A DNA stretch of 64,000 nt from Arthrobacter sp. Leaf141. GTDB taxonomy: Bacteria; Actinomycetota; Actinomycetes; Actinomycetales; Micrococcaceae. The notes beneath the pieces were generated by a model. That model was not told the DNA's origin. It ran no database searches and saw only the letters and a program-made list of their open reading frames with translations. A program made the position numbers and the translations under genes. The number at the start of each line of letters is the position of its first letter. The first letter of the stretch is position 1. Shown piece after piece: positions 43,388 through 51,070 of the stretch. Location: assembly GCF_001424565.1 (NCBI RefSeq), contig NZ_LMOL01000016.1, positions 98,523 through 162,522 on the forward strand, in the 5' to 3' direction.

Positions 43388-43675
43388 TCAGCCGCCGGCC
43401 ACGGATTGGATGACCAGTACTTCCTGGCCGGGCTCCACCTCGGTAGCCATGCCCTGCAGGCGGCGGACCTCGTCGCCGTCCACATAAACATTGACGAACC
43501 GGCGCAAGGCACCCGTTTCGTCCCGCAACCGGCGGGCCAGGATGGCAAAGTCCGCCGTCACCGCATCCAGCACGCTCCCAACAGTCACCGCCGCGTCAGC
43601 GGGCGCAGTCAGAACGGACTGCCCGCCGGCCAGGGGCTGCAGCACGCTGGGCAGCACCACAGTGATATCAGGCAC
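43388..43675 (-). CDS. MoaD/ThiS-family ubiquitin-like protein
   Basis: 95 residues. TVVLPSVLQPLAGG at the start, RFVNVYVDGDEVRRLQGMATEVEPGQEVLVIQSVAGG at the end, and the C-terminal Gly-Gly identify a beta-grasp sulfur-carrier-like protein of the MoaD/ThiS family. The Gly-Gly tail is normally adenylated and thiocarboxylated. No other molybdopterin or thiamine gene is nearby. GTG 43675 overlaps the stop of the BNR-repeat gene by 8 nt, so the two are translationally coupled. Residues of the middle segment (GQSVLTAPADA) are encoded by a palindrome also found in the downstream terminator. Confidence 0.82.
   Translation of the reverse strand: MPDITVVLPSVLQPLAGGQSVLTAPADAAVTVGSVLDAVTADFAILARRLRDETGALRRFVNVYVDGDEVRRLQGMATEVEPGQEVLVIQSVAGG
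43599..43626. repeat. 28-bp palindrome inside the moaD-like gene
   Basis: The sequence from 43599 to 43626 reads GCGGGCGCAGTCAG-AACG-GACTGCCCGC. The stretch 43339-43366 is identical except for the central four bases (TATG), a difference of two positions. The second copy lies in the intergenic hairpin 260 bp away. In the gene it is read through in frame without a stop. Confidence 0.6.
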
Positions 43676-44765
43676 CGGCCACCACTGCCGCCCGGACGCA
43701 CAGGACATCCGGCAGGTGGGCAGCCACCTCGGTGAAGGTTTCCCCCTCGTCCGGGCTTGCGTAGACGGAGCCGCCACGGGTGCCGAAGTAGACGCCTGCC
43801 GGTTCGGCGCTATCCACTGCCGCGGCGTCGCGCAGGACGCTGTTGTATTCGTGGTCCGGCAGCCCGGTGGTGGATCTAAGCCAGGTGGCACCGGCGTCGT
43901 CCGTCCGGTGCACCGCGAGTTCGGCATCCGGCGGAATCCGTTCGCCGTCGGCCTTCAGCGGAATGACCCAGGCGGTCCCTTCCCGCCGCGGATGCGCCAG
44001 CATCACAAAGCCGAAGTCTGCGGGAAGCCCATCAGCGATGGACGTCCAGGTGTCGGCGTTGTCGTCTGTCCGGTACACACCATGGTGGTTCTGGGCGTAC
44101 AGCCTGCCTTCGATCCCGGCGTCCGCCGCAATCTTGTGCACACACTGGCCGAATTCCGGTTCGGCGTCCGGCATAAAGCCCGCAGAAATGCCGCGGTTCC
44201 GCGGCTCCCAGGAGGAGCCCCCGTCCAGGGAACGGTAGACGCCGCCGGTGCTCATGGCGATGTGGACGGTGTCACCGCCTGGCTGCACCACGATTGAATG
44301 CGCCGCCGCGCCGCCGTAGCCTGCGCCCCACTCGCTGCGGTGGGGGTGGTCCCACAGCCCCCGGTTCAGCTCGAAATGCTCTCCCCCGTCCGTTGATTTC
44401 CAGACCGAGATGGGCTGGGCACCCGCCCACACCACCCCGGGCCGGGATTCGGCGTCCGGATGGATCTGCCAGATCCGCTCCACCGCCGCCCCGGTATCAG
44501 CGGGAAAAGTGATGGCGCCCTCCGCAGGCTCGGACCACGTGGCGCCAAGATCGTCGGAGTGTGCCACGGTGGGCCCCCAGTGCTCGCTGCGCACCCCCAC
44601 CATGATCCGCGTCCGGACTTCCCGCGTGTCGATCCCCACGCTGGGGATCTCGCTCATCAGGAAATGCGGGCCGGTAAAGGCCCAATTGCTCCGGTCCGGG
44701 CTGGTGGCCAGCCATAACCCTTTTTTGGTTCCGATCGCCAGGACATAACTCTCCGCGGTTGCCAT
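43668..44765 (-). CDS. BNR/sialidase-like beta-propeller protein
   Basis: 366 residues. Repeated BNR/Asp-box-like segments such as HSDDLGATWSEP, KSTDGGEHFELN, RSLDGGSSWEPR, RTDDNADTWTSI, RTDDAGATWLRS and ASPDEGETFTEV mark a beta-propeller related to sialidases and WD40/YVTN exo-alpha-sialidase-like proteins. There is no signal peptide, so it is probably cytosolic; sialidase activity is not implied. ATG 44765 follows GGAA and starts MATAESYVLAIGTKKGLWL; ATG 44774 is an alternative. It overlaps the moaD-like gene by 8 nt. Confidence 0.8.
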   Translation of the reverse strand: MATAESYVLAIGTKKGLWLATSPDRSNWAFTGPHFLMSEIPSVGIDTREVRTRIMVGVRSEHWGPTVAHSDDLGATWSEPAEGAITFPADTGAAVERIWQIHPDAESRPGVVWAGAQPISVWKSTDGGEHFELNRGLWDHPHRSEWGAGYGGAAAHSIVVQPGGDTVHIAMSTGGVYRSLDGGSSWEPRNRGISAGFMPDAEPEFGQCVHKIAADAGIEGRLYAQNHHGVYRTDDNADTWTSIADGLPADFGFVMLAHPRREGTAWVIPLKADGERIPPDAELAVHRTDDAGATWLRSTTGLPDHEYNSVLRDAAAVDSAEPAGVYFGTRGGSVYASPDEGETFTEVAAHLPDVLCVRAAVVAGA

Positions 44766-44819
44766 GCGTTCCATGCAACCACCGGCGGCGGCGGGCCGCA
44801 ACGGTTTTCTTTCCAACAA

Positions 44820-44995
44820 CAGTTTGGCCGGCCTTTTTGTGGTGTGGAAAATAAAGCGAAAGTACTTATTCGCGGTGCTGGCGGACCGCCCTACCAGCCA
44901 GTAAGCTTAATTTCGCAAGCCCAAGTGAACCGCGGGCCTGCCCAAATGCTGCTCCGGAGTGCGTATCCCCCAATAACGCACTCCGGAGCTTTTTT
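44820..44995 (+). ncRNA. Candidate small RNA ending in a strong intrinsic terminator
   Basis: GCTCCGGAGTGCGT (44951-44964) pairs perfectly with ACGCACTCCGGAGC (44976-44989) and is followed by six T, a textbook plus-strand terminator. No plus-strand gene precedes it: the gene to the left is on the minus strand and starts at 44765. The 130 nt before the terminator contain further pairing potential (GCGAAAGTACTTATTCGC at 44857-44874) and no plausible ORF. A short non-coding transcript is the simplest reading; its 5' end is unknown. Confidence 0.4.
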
Positions 44996-45030
44996 GTGCC
45001 CGGCCAAGATCATGAAGCCCGTCCTTGGAA

Positions 45031-45070
45031 TACCCCCCAGGGGTACTTGCACCATACCCCAAGGGGGTAT
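45031..45070. promoter_or_regulatory. Two CsoR-type copper operators
   Basis: TACCCCCCAGGGGTA (45031-45045) and ATACCCCAAGGGGGTAT (45054-45070) are GC-cored palindromes of the CsoR type (TACCCNNNNGGGTA-like), 12-51 nt upstream of the csoR start. CsoR would occupy them without Cu(I) and release on copper binding, inducing its own operon with copZ and copA. Confidence 0.75.
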
Positions 45071-45081
45071 AAGTTGGTTGT

Positions 45082-45417
45082 ATGGACACTGCAGAACAGC
45101 CGACGCCGGAGCACACCCCCGCCGTCCACGGCTACACGGGCAACAAGGACGCCTACCTCCGCCGGCTCAAGCGCATCGAGGGCCAGGTCCGCGGCATCGC
45201 CCGCATGGTGGACGAGGACAAGTACTGCATCGATATCCTCACCCAGGTCTCGGCAGTCACGAAGGCCCTGCACGCCGTGAGCCTGGGCCTGGTAGAGGAA
45301 CATATCGGCCATTGTGTGGTGGGCGCCGCCGCGGAGCCGGATCCGGAACTGCGCGCCGGGGCCATCGATGCAAAGGTCAAGGAAGCCACGGAAGCCATCG
45401 GCCGCCTGATCCGTTGA
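45082..45417 (+). CDS. csoR: Copper-sensing repressor CsoR
   Basis: 111 residues of the DUF156 family. The Cu(I) ligands of CsoR (Cys36, His61, Cys65 in Mycobacterium tuberculosis) correspond here to Cys49, His74 and Cys78 with identical spacing. AYLRRLKRIEGQVRGIARMVDEDKYCIDIL is the family core. The protein is all-helical and binds the palindromes upstream of its own gene. It is followed after 46 nt by copZ. Confidence 0.93.
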   Translation: MDTAEQPTPEHTPAVHGYTGNKDAYLRRLKRIEGQVRGIARMVDEDKYCIDILTQVSAVTKALHAVSLGLVEEHIGHCVVGAAAEPDPELRAGAIDAKVKEATEAIGRLIR

Positions 45418-45463
45418 GGCAGCACCAGCCCGCGAACACCACCCACAACCCAAGGAGCCAGCC

Positions 45464-45703
45464 ATGAGCACCACCTCACCCATCACCACCATCGTCAGCG
45501 TGTCCGGCATGACCTGCGGCCACTGCGTCTCGGCGGTCAGCGAAGAACTGGAGTCCCTGGCCGGGGTGGAAGCGGTCGCCGTAGACCTCAACGCCGGCGG
45601 CATCTCCACGGTCACCATTACCTCGAGCGGCGCCTTGCCGCCGTCGGACATCGGTGAAGCAGTGGCCGAGGCCGGCTACCTTGTCGTCGCCAACCAGGCC
45701 TGA
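45464..45703 (+). CDS. copZ: Copper chaperone, HMA domain
   Basis: 79 residues, one heavy-metal-associated domain with VSGMTCGHCVSAV (Cys18 and Cys21). It would carry Cu(I) in the cytosol and pass it to the CopA ATPase or to CsoR. It is 46 nt downstream of csoR and 31 nt upstream of copA in a copper-resistance operon. Confidence 0.9.
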   Translation: MSTTSPITTIVSVSGMTCGHCVSAVSEELESLAGVEAVAVDLNAGGISTVTITSSGALPPSDIGEAVAEAGYLVVANQA

Positions 45704-45734
45704 ACCCTTTTATCCCCTGACCAAGGAGGCGGAC

Positions 45735-48023
45735 ATGAGCCAGCACGGGCTCCTGCACCCATCGGACCACCGCACGGTTGACCTGGACATCACAGGCATG
45801 ACCTGCGCGTCGTGCGTCAACCGCGTGGAAAGGAAGCTGGGCAAGCTCGAAGGCGTGGCAGCCACCGTCAACCTGCCTTTGGAATCCGCCCACGTGAGCG
45901 TTCCTGCCCATATCAGCGATGACCAACTGGTGGCCACCGTCAACGCTGCCGGCTACACGGCCACCGTGCGGCCCGCCGCGGACCACGGCCACAGCCACGC
46001 GATGGACCCTGCCGGCGGGGACCACATGTCCCACGGCGGTTCCGCCGCATCGCTGCGCCCCCGCCTCGTGGTCTCCGCAGCCCTCACGGTCCCCGTTTTC
46101 CTCATCTCCATGGTGACCGCCTTCCACTTCCCGCATTGGGGCTGGGCCGCCGCCGTCCTGGCCCTGCCCGTGGTGACCTGGGCCGCGTGGCCCTTCCACC
46201 GGGCCGCAGCCATCAACGCAAGGCACCTGGCCTCCACCATGGACACCCTGGTGTCCATCGGCGTTGCTGCCGCCTACCTGTTCTCCGCCTGGCAGCTGCT
46301 GGCGGATCCCCGCATGACCGAAAGCACCGGAATGGAGGGCATGGCAGCCGGCGGGCTCTATTTCGAAGTGGCGGCAGTGGTCACCACCTTCCTGCTCCTG
46401 GGCAGGTTCCTGGAGGCCAACGCCAAGCAGAAGGCGGGCGATGCCTTGCAGGCCCTCCTGAACCTCGGCGCCAAGGCTGCCACTATCCTGCGGGAGGGAA
46501 ACGAACTGTCGATCCCCGCTGACCGGCTGCAGGTGGATGACCTGCTGGTGGTCCGCCCCGGCGAAAAAATAGCCACGGACGGCGTGGTCACCGAGGGGAC
46601 ATCGGCCGTTGACGCATCCCTGGTCACCGGCGAATCCATGCCGGTGGACGTGGGTCCGGGCAGCCGGGTAACCGGCGCCACCATCAATACCTCAGGCCGG
46701 CTGCTGGTCCGGGCCACCCGCGTGGGGTCAGCCACCACGCTGGCCCAGATGGCCCGGCTGGTCTCCCAGGCCCAGACCGGCAAGGCGCCCATCGCCCGCC
46801 TCGCCGACCGCGTCAGCGCCGTGTTCGTACCGGTGGTGCTGGTCATTGCCGTGGCCACGTTCGGGCTCTGGCTCCTGGCTGCCGGGCCCGCCATCTCCGC
46901 CGGCGAGCTGAGTTCCGCGTTTACCGCTGCGGTGGCCGTGCTGGTCATCGCCTGTCCCTGTGCCCTGGGGCTGGCCACACCGGTTGGCCTGCTGGCGGGA
47001 ACGGGACGCGGCGCCCAACTGGGCATCCTGATCAAGGGCCCGCAGGTCCTGGAGGACACCCGGACGGTGGACACCATCCTGCTGGACAAGACCGGTACCG
47101 TCACCACCGGCATCCTGTCTGTGGACGGCACCACGGCGCTGCCGGGCTTCACGGAAGCCGAAGTGCTGCGCCTGGCGGCGGCAGTCGAGACCGCGTCGGA
47201 ACATCCAGTGGCCAGGGCCATCGCCGCGGCCGGGAAGAGCCGGGAAACGCACGACGGCGGCGCCTTGCCGCCCGTCCACGGGTTCCGTTCCGAGCCAGGC
47301 GGCGGAGTGCTGGGAACCGTGGAAGGCAGGCTGGTGGCCGCCGGCCGCACCGGCTGGCTGGAACAGTCAGGACTTGCCCTGGGCCCGGACCGGAAAGCCG
47401 CGTTGGCGGCTGCCGAAGCGGGGGGTGCCACCGCCGTCTGGGTGGCCGTGGACGGTGCACCGGCCGGCATCATCAGCCTCCGGGATGCCCCCAAGGCAGG
47501 CTCCGCGGACGCAGTGGGCGCGTTGAAGGAACTCGGACTGCGTCCCATCCTGTTGACCGGGGACAACGCCGCCGCGGCTGCGAAGGTGGCTGCCGCCGTC
47601 GGAATTGATCCTGCCGACGTGTTTTCCGGGGTCACTCCGGAAGGGAAAGTGGCGGCCGTCCGGACGCTCCAGGCTTCGGGCGCCACGGTGGCCATGGCGG
47701 GCGACGGCGTGAACGACGCCGCGGCATTGGCACAGGCGGACCTCGGCATCGCCATGGGCTCGGGCACGGACGTGGCCATCGAGGCAGCGGACCTGACGGT
47801 GATGGGAAACGACCTGGCCCAGGTAGTGCAGGCCATCCAGTTGTCCCGCAGGACCCTCGCCACCATCAAAACGAACCTGTTCTGGGCCTTCTTTTACAAC
47901 GCGGTGGGCATCCCGGTGGCCGCTCTGGGCCTGCTCAACCCGATGTTGGCCGGCGCCGCGATGGCGGCGAGCTCGGTCCTGGTGGTGGCAAACTCGCTGC
48001 GGCTGCGGCGCTTCGGCAGGTAA
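45735..48023 (+). CDS. copA: Copper-translocating P1B-type ATPase
   Basis: 762 residues. The N-terminal HMA domain has ITGMTCASCVNRV (Cys24, Cys27), then a His/Gly/Asp-rich linker (about 85-105). The membrane domain includes VIACPCALGLATP with the Cys-Pro-Cys transport site; the phosphorylated Asp is in LLDKTGTVTTG; the hinge GDGVNDAAAL and a C-terminal YNAVGIPVAALGLLNPMLAGAAMAASSVLVVANSLRLRRF with the class-1B Tyr-Asn and Met-Ser-Ser-like motifs follow. It exports Cu(I). ATG 45735 follows AAGGAGG. Confidence 0.95.
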   Translation: MSQHGLLHPSDHRTVDLDITGMTCASCVNRVERKLGKLEGVAATVNLPLESAHVSVPAHISDDQLVATVNAAGYTATVRPAADHGHSHAMDPAGGDHMSHGGSAASLRPRLVVSAALTVPVFLISMVTAFHFPHWGWAAAVLALPVVTWAAWPFHRAAAINARHLASTMDTLVSIGVAAAYLFSAWQLLADPRMTESTGMEGMAAGGLYFEVAAVVTTFLLLGRFLEANAKQKAGDALQALLNLGAKAATILREGNELSIPADRLQVDDLLVVRPGEKIATDGVVTEGTSAVDASLVTGESMPVDVGPGSRVTGATINTSGRLLVRATRVGSATTLAQMARLVSQAQTGKAPIARLADRVSAVFVPVVLVIAVATFGLWLLAAGPAISAGELSSAFTAAVAVLVIACPCALGLATPVGLLAGTGRGAQLGILIKGPQVLEDTRTVDTILLDKTGTVTTGILSVDGTTALPGFTEAEVLRLAAAVETASEHPVARAIAAAGKSRETHDGGALPPVHGFRSEPGGGVLGTVEGRLVAAGRTGWLEQSGLALGPDRKAALAAAEAGGATAVWVAVDGAPAGIISLRDAPKAGSADAVGALKELGLRPILLTGDNAAAAAKVAAAVGIDPADVFSGVTPEGKVAAVRTLQASGATVAMAGDGVNDAAALAQADLGIAMGSGTDVAIEAADLTVMGNDLAQVVQAIQLSRRTLATIKTNLFWAFFYNAVGIPVAALGLLNPMLAGAAMAASSVLVVANSLRLRRFGR

Positions 48024-48041
48024 CCGGGGCCCGGTGGTCCG

Positions 48042-48314
48042 TCAGGCGGCGCCAAACCGCTCGGCGGACCTGGCTCTTGCCTTGGCCGCTTCAACCTCCC
48101 GGTCCTTGGGGGGCGCGACACTGACCAGGGCGTCCAGCAGATGTGCCGTGATGTGGGCAATCTCGTGGACGGCGTCGTCGAAGGCCTCCTGGTTGGCCTT
48201 GGACGGCTTGGTGCTGCCGCTGATCTTCCGCACATACTGCAGCGCTGCGGCATGCACCTCATCGCTGGTGGCATGCGGTTCGAAGTTGTGAAGGGTTCGG
48301 ATGTTCCGGCACAT
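48042..48314 (-). CDS. DUF2277 family protein
   Basis: 90 residues starting MCRNIRTLHNFEPHATSDEVHAAALQYVRKISG, the characteristic N-terminus of DUF2277, followed by KPSKANQEAFDDAVHEIAHITAHLLDALV. The family is small, helical and of unknown function. It converges with copA across 18 nt, so it is not part of the copper operon. Confidence 0.85.
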   Translation of the reverse strand: MCRNIRTLHNFEPHATSDEVHAAALQYVRKISGSTKPSKANQEAFDDAVHEIAHITAHLLDALVSVAPPKDREVEAAKARARSAERFGAA

Positions 48315-48535
48315 ACGCCCATGCTAGGCGCTGATCCAGCCGGGATCGAGCCCTTTTTCCTTGGCAGCCGCCCGTTCCGCGGGGTCCCCGCATGGGGAGT
48401 CCAGCATGGGCAGGGGTGCCCATCGACACTGTTTTCCGGGCCGGGGTAGGTTTGAACCAATGGATCTTCCGGATGAGCCGGGGGCCACTGGGGAGACCGG
48501 TTCAAGCCGGATCCACACTACACAAGGAGAAACTG

Positions 48536-48799
48536 ATGGCTATTTGGGGTGCAGACGTCCAGGAACTTCGTCAGCTGGGCAGCAAGCTTCAGTCGGGTGC
48601 AGCGGAGATCGAGACGCAGAAGACCACTCTCACCAAGGTCCTGAGCAGCACGAACTGGGAAGGTCCGGACGCCCAGAAGTTCCGCAACGAATGGTCCGGC
48701 ACGCACTCCGCCCTTCTCACCAAGGTTGCGGAAGCGCTGAAGGAAGCCGGCACGAAGGCTACCAAGAACGCCGAAGAGCAGGACCGGGCCTCCAACTGA
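48536..48799 (+). CDS. WXG100 (ESAT-6-like) protein
   Basis: 87 residues. The helical hairpin carries the turn motif Trp-Glu-Gly in SSTNWEGPDAQKFRNEWSG (WxG at about residue 42), and the C-terminal half contains a YxxxD/E-like position only weakly. Such proteins are substrates of type VII (ESX/Ess) secretion. No secretion ATPase, EccD-like channel or toxin gene is nearby. ATG 48536 follows AAGGAGA. It stands alone and ends in a perfect hairpin. Confidence 0.85.
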   Translation: MAIWGADVQELRQLGSKLQSGAAEIETQKTTLTKVLSSTNWEGPDAQKFRNEWSGTHSALLTKVAEALKEAGTKATKNAEEQDRASN

Positions 48800-48827
48800 C
48801 CCTGACGGTTCAGCAGGCTTGCCGCGG

Positions 48828-48861
48828 CAGGGTCCGGACACCATGGGGTGTCCGGACCCTG
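48828..48861 (+). terminator. Terminator of the WXG100 gene
   Basis: CAGGGTCCGGACACC (48828-48842) pairs perfectly with GGTGTCCGGACCCTG (48847-48861) around the tetraloop ATGG. It begins 29 nt after the stop codon; only a weak T-tract follows. Confidence 0.7.
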
Positions 48862-48906
48862 TCCGGTTTAACCCCCGCCCCGGTTCCACCTGCGGACAGG
48901 CCTGGG

Positions 48907-49938
48907 TTACGGGACGGGTTCGACGTCGTTCGCATGGTCCAGCGGACGGGGCCCCGCAGGTGCATCCGCGGCCGGCGGCGCACCGGTTTTCGCTGCGGCG
49001 CGGAGTTCGTCAAGCCGCACCAGGACCACGCCGCCCACAATCAGGACACCGCCCAGGAGCTGGATGGCACCCGGCAGTTCACCCAGCAGCAGCCAGGCCC
49101 AGGCCACGGCGAAGAGGACCTCGGTCAGCGACACAAACGATGCCACTTTGGAGCCCAGCGCCCTGGCCGCCATGATGCCCGAGACGTACGCCAGCACGGT
49201 GGCCAGCAGCACCAGGCCGGCCAGCGAAACCCACCACGGCGCCAGCCAGGGTCCCAGCTTGGTGTCAGCGGTGCTGAACGCCATGGGCAGCAGGCCGGTA
49301 GCGGCCGCCAGCCACATCACCGCAGCACCCACCATCAGCCCGCCGGACGCCAGGACGATGGGCGGCAGGGTGTCGTTTTCCTTGGCCGTGATCACAAAAT
49401 AGATGGCGAGGCAGACCGCTGCGGCGATGCCCCACAGCACGCCCACCACGTCCACCTTGACAGCGCCGGTCAGGTCCAGGACCAGCACCAGGCCGGCCAG
49501 GGCGAGCAGCGTGCCGCCAAAGGTCAGGGCGCGCGGCGTTTTCCGGCTGGCCGCCCACAGCCAGAGCACAATCAGCACCGGCGCCAGGTACTCGAGCAGG
49601 AGGGCGACGCCCACTGACAGCCTGGCCACGGCATTGAAGTAGAACAGCTGGCAGGCTGCCACGCCCACCAGGCCAAACAGCACGATGGTGAGCCAGTTGC
49701 TGCGCAGCTGGTGCCACCGGCCGCGGAGGGCCGGAATGGCCGGGACGGCAAGGATCAGCGCGGCACCGGTCAGCCGGGCGGTCACCGCGGCGCCGGGGGT
49801 CCAGCCGGTTTCGAGCAGGGCCTTGGCAAAGGCGCCGGAGATGCCGAACACGGCGGAGGAAAAGAGGGCAATGCCGAGGCCCGGCGCCAGGAAGGCGCCG
49901 GCCGGTCCGCGGCGGTGGGTTTGTTTCACGGCAGGCAC
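48907..49938 (-). CDS. EamA/DMT-family transporter
   Basis: 343 residues with ten membrane segments in two EamA repeats (about 20-155 and 165-305) and a Pro/Ala-rich cytoplasmic tail. LFSSAVFGISGAFAKALLETGWTPGAA and YLAPVLIVLWLW are typical of RhtA-like drug/metabolite exporters. The substrate is unknown. GTG 49938 was chosen because GAAGG lies 5 nt upstream; TTG 49941 and GTG 49929 are alternatives. It is divergent from the CGNR gene. Confidence 0.88.
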   Translation of the reverse strand: MPAVKQTHRRGPAGAFLAPGLGIALFSSAVFGISGAFAKALLETGWTPGAAVTARLTGAALILAVPAIPALRGRWHQLRSNWLTIVLFGLVGVAACQLFYFNAVARLSVGVALLLEYLAPVLIVLWLWAASRKTPRALTFGGTLLALAGLVLVLDLTGAVKVDVVGVLWGIAAAVCLAIYFVITAKENDTLPPIVLASGGLMVGAAVMWLAAATGLLPMAFSTADTKLGPWLAPWWVSLAGLVLLATVLAYVSGIMAARALGSKVASFVSLTEVLFAVAWAWLLLGELPGAIQLLGGVLIVGGVVLVRLDELRAAAKTGAPPAADAPAGPRPLDHANDVEPVP

Positions 49939-50009
49939 CAATGCCTTCTGTCAGGAGTAAAGTGAGGTGATGGTCATGACAGTACGCTTGCCCCACGTAA
50001 GGAGTCAAG

Positions 50010-50555
50010 ATGGTTTTTGCCCCTGACACTGAGGTGGCCCTGCGCACCGTGGTCAACCTTGTTAACTCCGCAGCGAATGGCAGGGAAGGCCTGGCCACGC
50101 TGCAGGACCTGGATAAATTCCTCGCAGCCGAGGGTTTCACCGGATCCCGGGTCCGGGACGCCCGGGAACTGGCCAGCGTCCACGCTCTCCGCGGTGAGCT
50201 TGCGGCGCTTTGGACGGCCGGTGAAGACGCGGCCGTGAAGACGGTGAACCGGCTGCTCCGGGAAGCCCGGGCTTTGCCGCAGCTGGTGAAGCATGATGGC
50301 TGGGACTGGCACCTGCACGCCACCCTGCCGGCCGCGCCGCTGGCGGACCGGATGAGCACGGAGGCGGCCATGGCGCTGGCTGACGTCATCCGCAGCAAGG
50401 AGATGGACCGGCTGCGCGCCTGCGAGGCCGCGGACTGCGATGCGGCCGTGCTTGACCTCAGCCGCAACAGGTCAAAGCGGTACTGCGATACCGGAAACTG
50501 CGCAAACCGGGCGCACGTGGCGGCGTACCGGGCACGGCAGGCAGCGACCGGTTGA
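50010..50555 (+). CDS. CGNR zinc-finger regulator
   Basis: 181 residues. The C-terminal zinc finger reads LRACEAADCDAAVLDLSRNRSKRYCDTGNCANRAHVAAYRARQ, with four cysteines and the CxNR motif that defines the CGNR family. The N-terminal part (about 5-125) is an ABATE-like domain with LVNLVNSAANGRE and an Ala/Leu-rich helical region. These are stress-type transcription factors in actinobacteria with undefined targets. It is divergent from the DMT transporter gene, a candidate target. Confidence 0.88.
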   Translation: MVFAPDTEVALRTVVNLVNSAANGREGLATLQDLDKFLAAEGFTGSRVRDARELASVHALRGELAALWTAGEDAAVKTVNRLLREARALPQLVKHDGWDWHLHATLPAAPLADRMSTEAAMALADVIRSKEMDRLRACEAADCDAAVLDLSRNRSKRYCDTGNCANRAHVAAYRARQAATG

Positions 50556-50605
50556 TCCGGAAAGCCGCCGGCCGGACCAACGGCTAGGGGCCGGCGTGCC
50601 GGCGG

Positions 50606-50968
50606 TCAGGTGCCGGGGGTGCCGTCGGTGACGTCACCGGCAGCCGGGGCCTGGCCACCGGATTTTTGGCCGCCGAATCCGTGGCCCTGGTTTCCCGCGG
50701 AGCTGAGGTTGACGCCCGAGCCCTTGCCCAGGTGTTCGGCGTTGTCCTTATGGCTCATGGACAACATGGCGGCGATGACCAGGGTGACGATGAAGGCGAT
50801 TCCCGCGGCGGTGAACGCGAGGTCGAAACGGGGCGCGCGGGCGCTGCCGCCGGAGGCGAAGATCAGCACTGCGCCAAAGGCCACTACCGCCCAGAACGCG
50901 GAAAACATCAGCGGCCCTTTCACCGAGGTCCGCAGCTTGCGCGGTTTGCCTGGATGCTGGTCTGCCAC
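50606..50968 (-). CDS. Small two-helix membrane protein
   Basis: 120 residues. A basic N-terminus (KPRKLRTSVKG) precedes two membrane segments (about 20-40 and 50-70), followed by a soluble Gly/Gln/Ser-rich tail. I do not recognise a family. The protein is probably anchored with both ends inside. It converges with the CGNR gene and lies downstream of the next membrane protein on the same strand, about 100 nt apart. Confidence 0.65.
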   Translation of the reverse strand: MADQHPGKPRKLRTSVKGPLMFSAFWAVVAFGAVLIFASGGSARAPRFDLAFTAAGIAFIVTLVIAAMLSMSHKDNAEHLGKGSGVNLSSAGNQGHGFGGQKSGGQAPAAGDVTDGTPGT

Positions 50969-51070
50969 GATGATTCCTCCCTGCAGGCGGCGCGCCGGCC
51001 GGCCTGGTGTTAATGCTTCGATGGTGTGCCCGGCATATTTCTACAGGAAGTAGAACCGTGCGTAACCAGT

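Noticed and set aside
48360..49617. 418-codon plus-strand frame spanning the WXG100 gene and the antisense of the DMT transporter
   Set aside because: Composition is Gln/Gly/His-rich and it contradicts the WXG100 frame, which has a strong ribosome-binding site.
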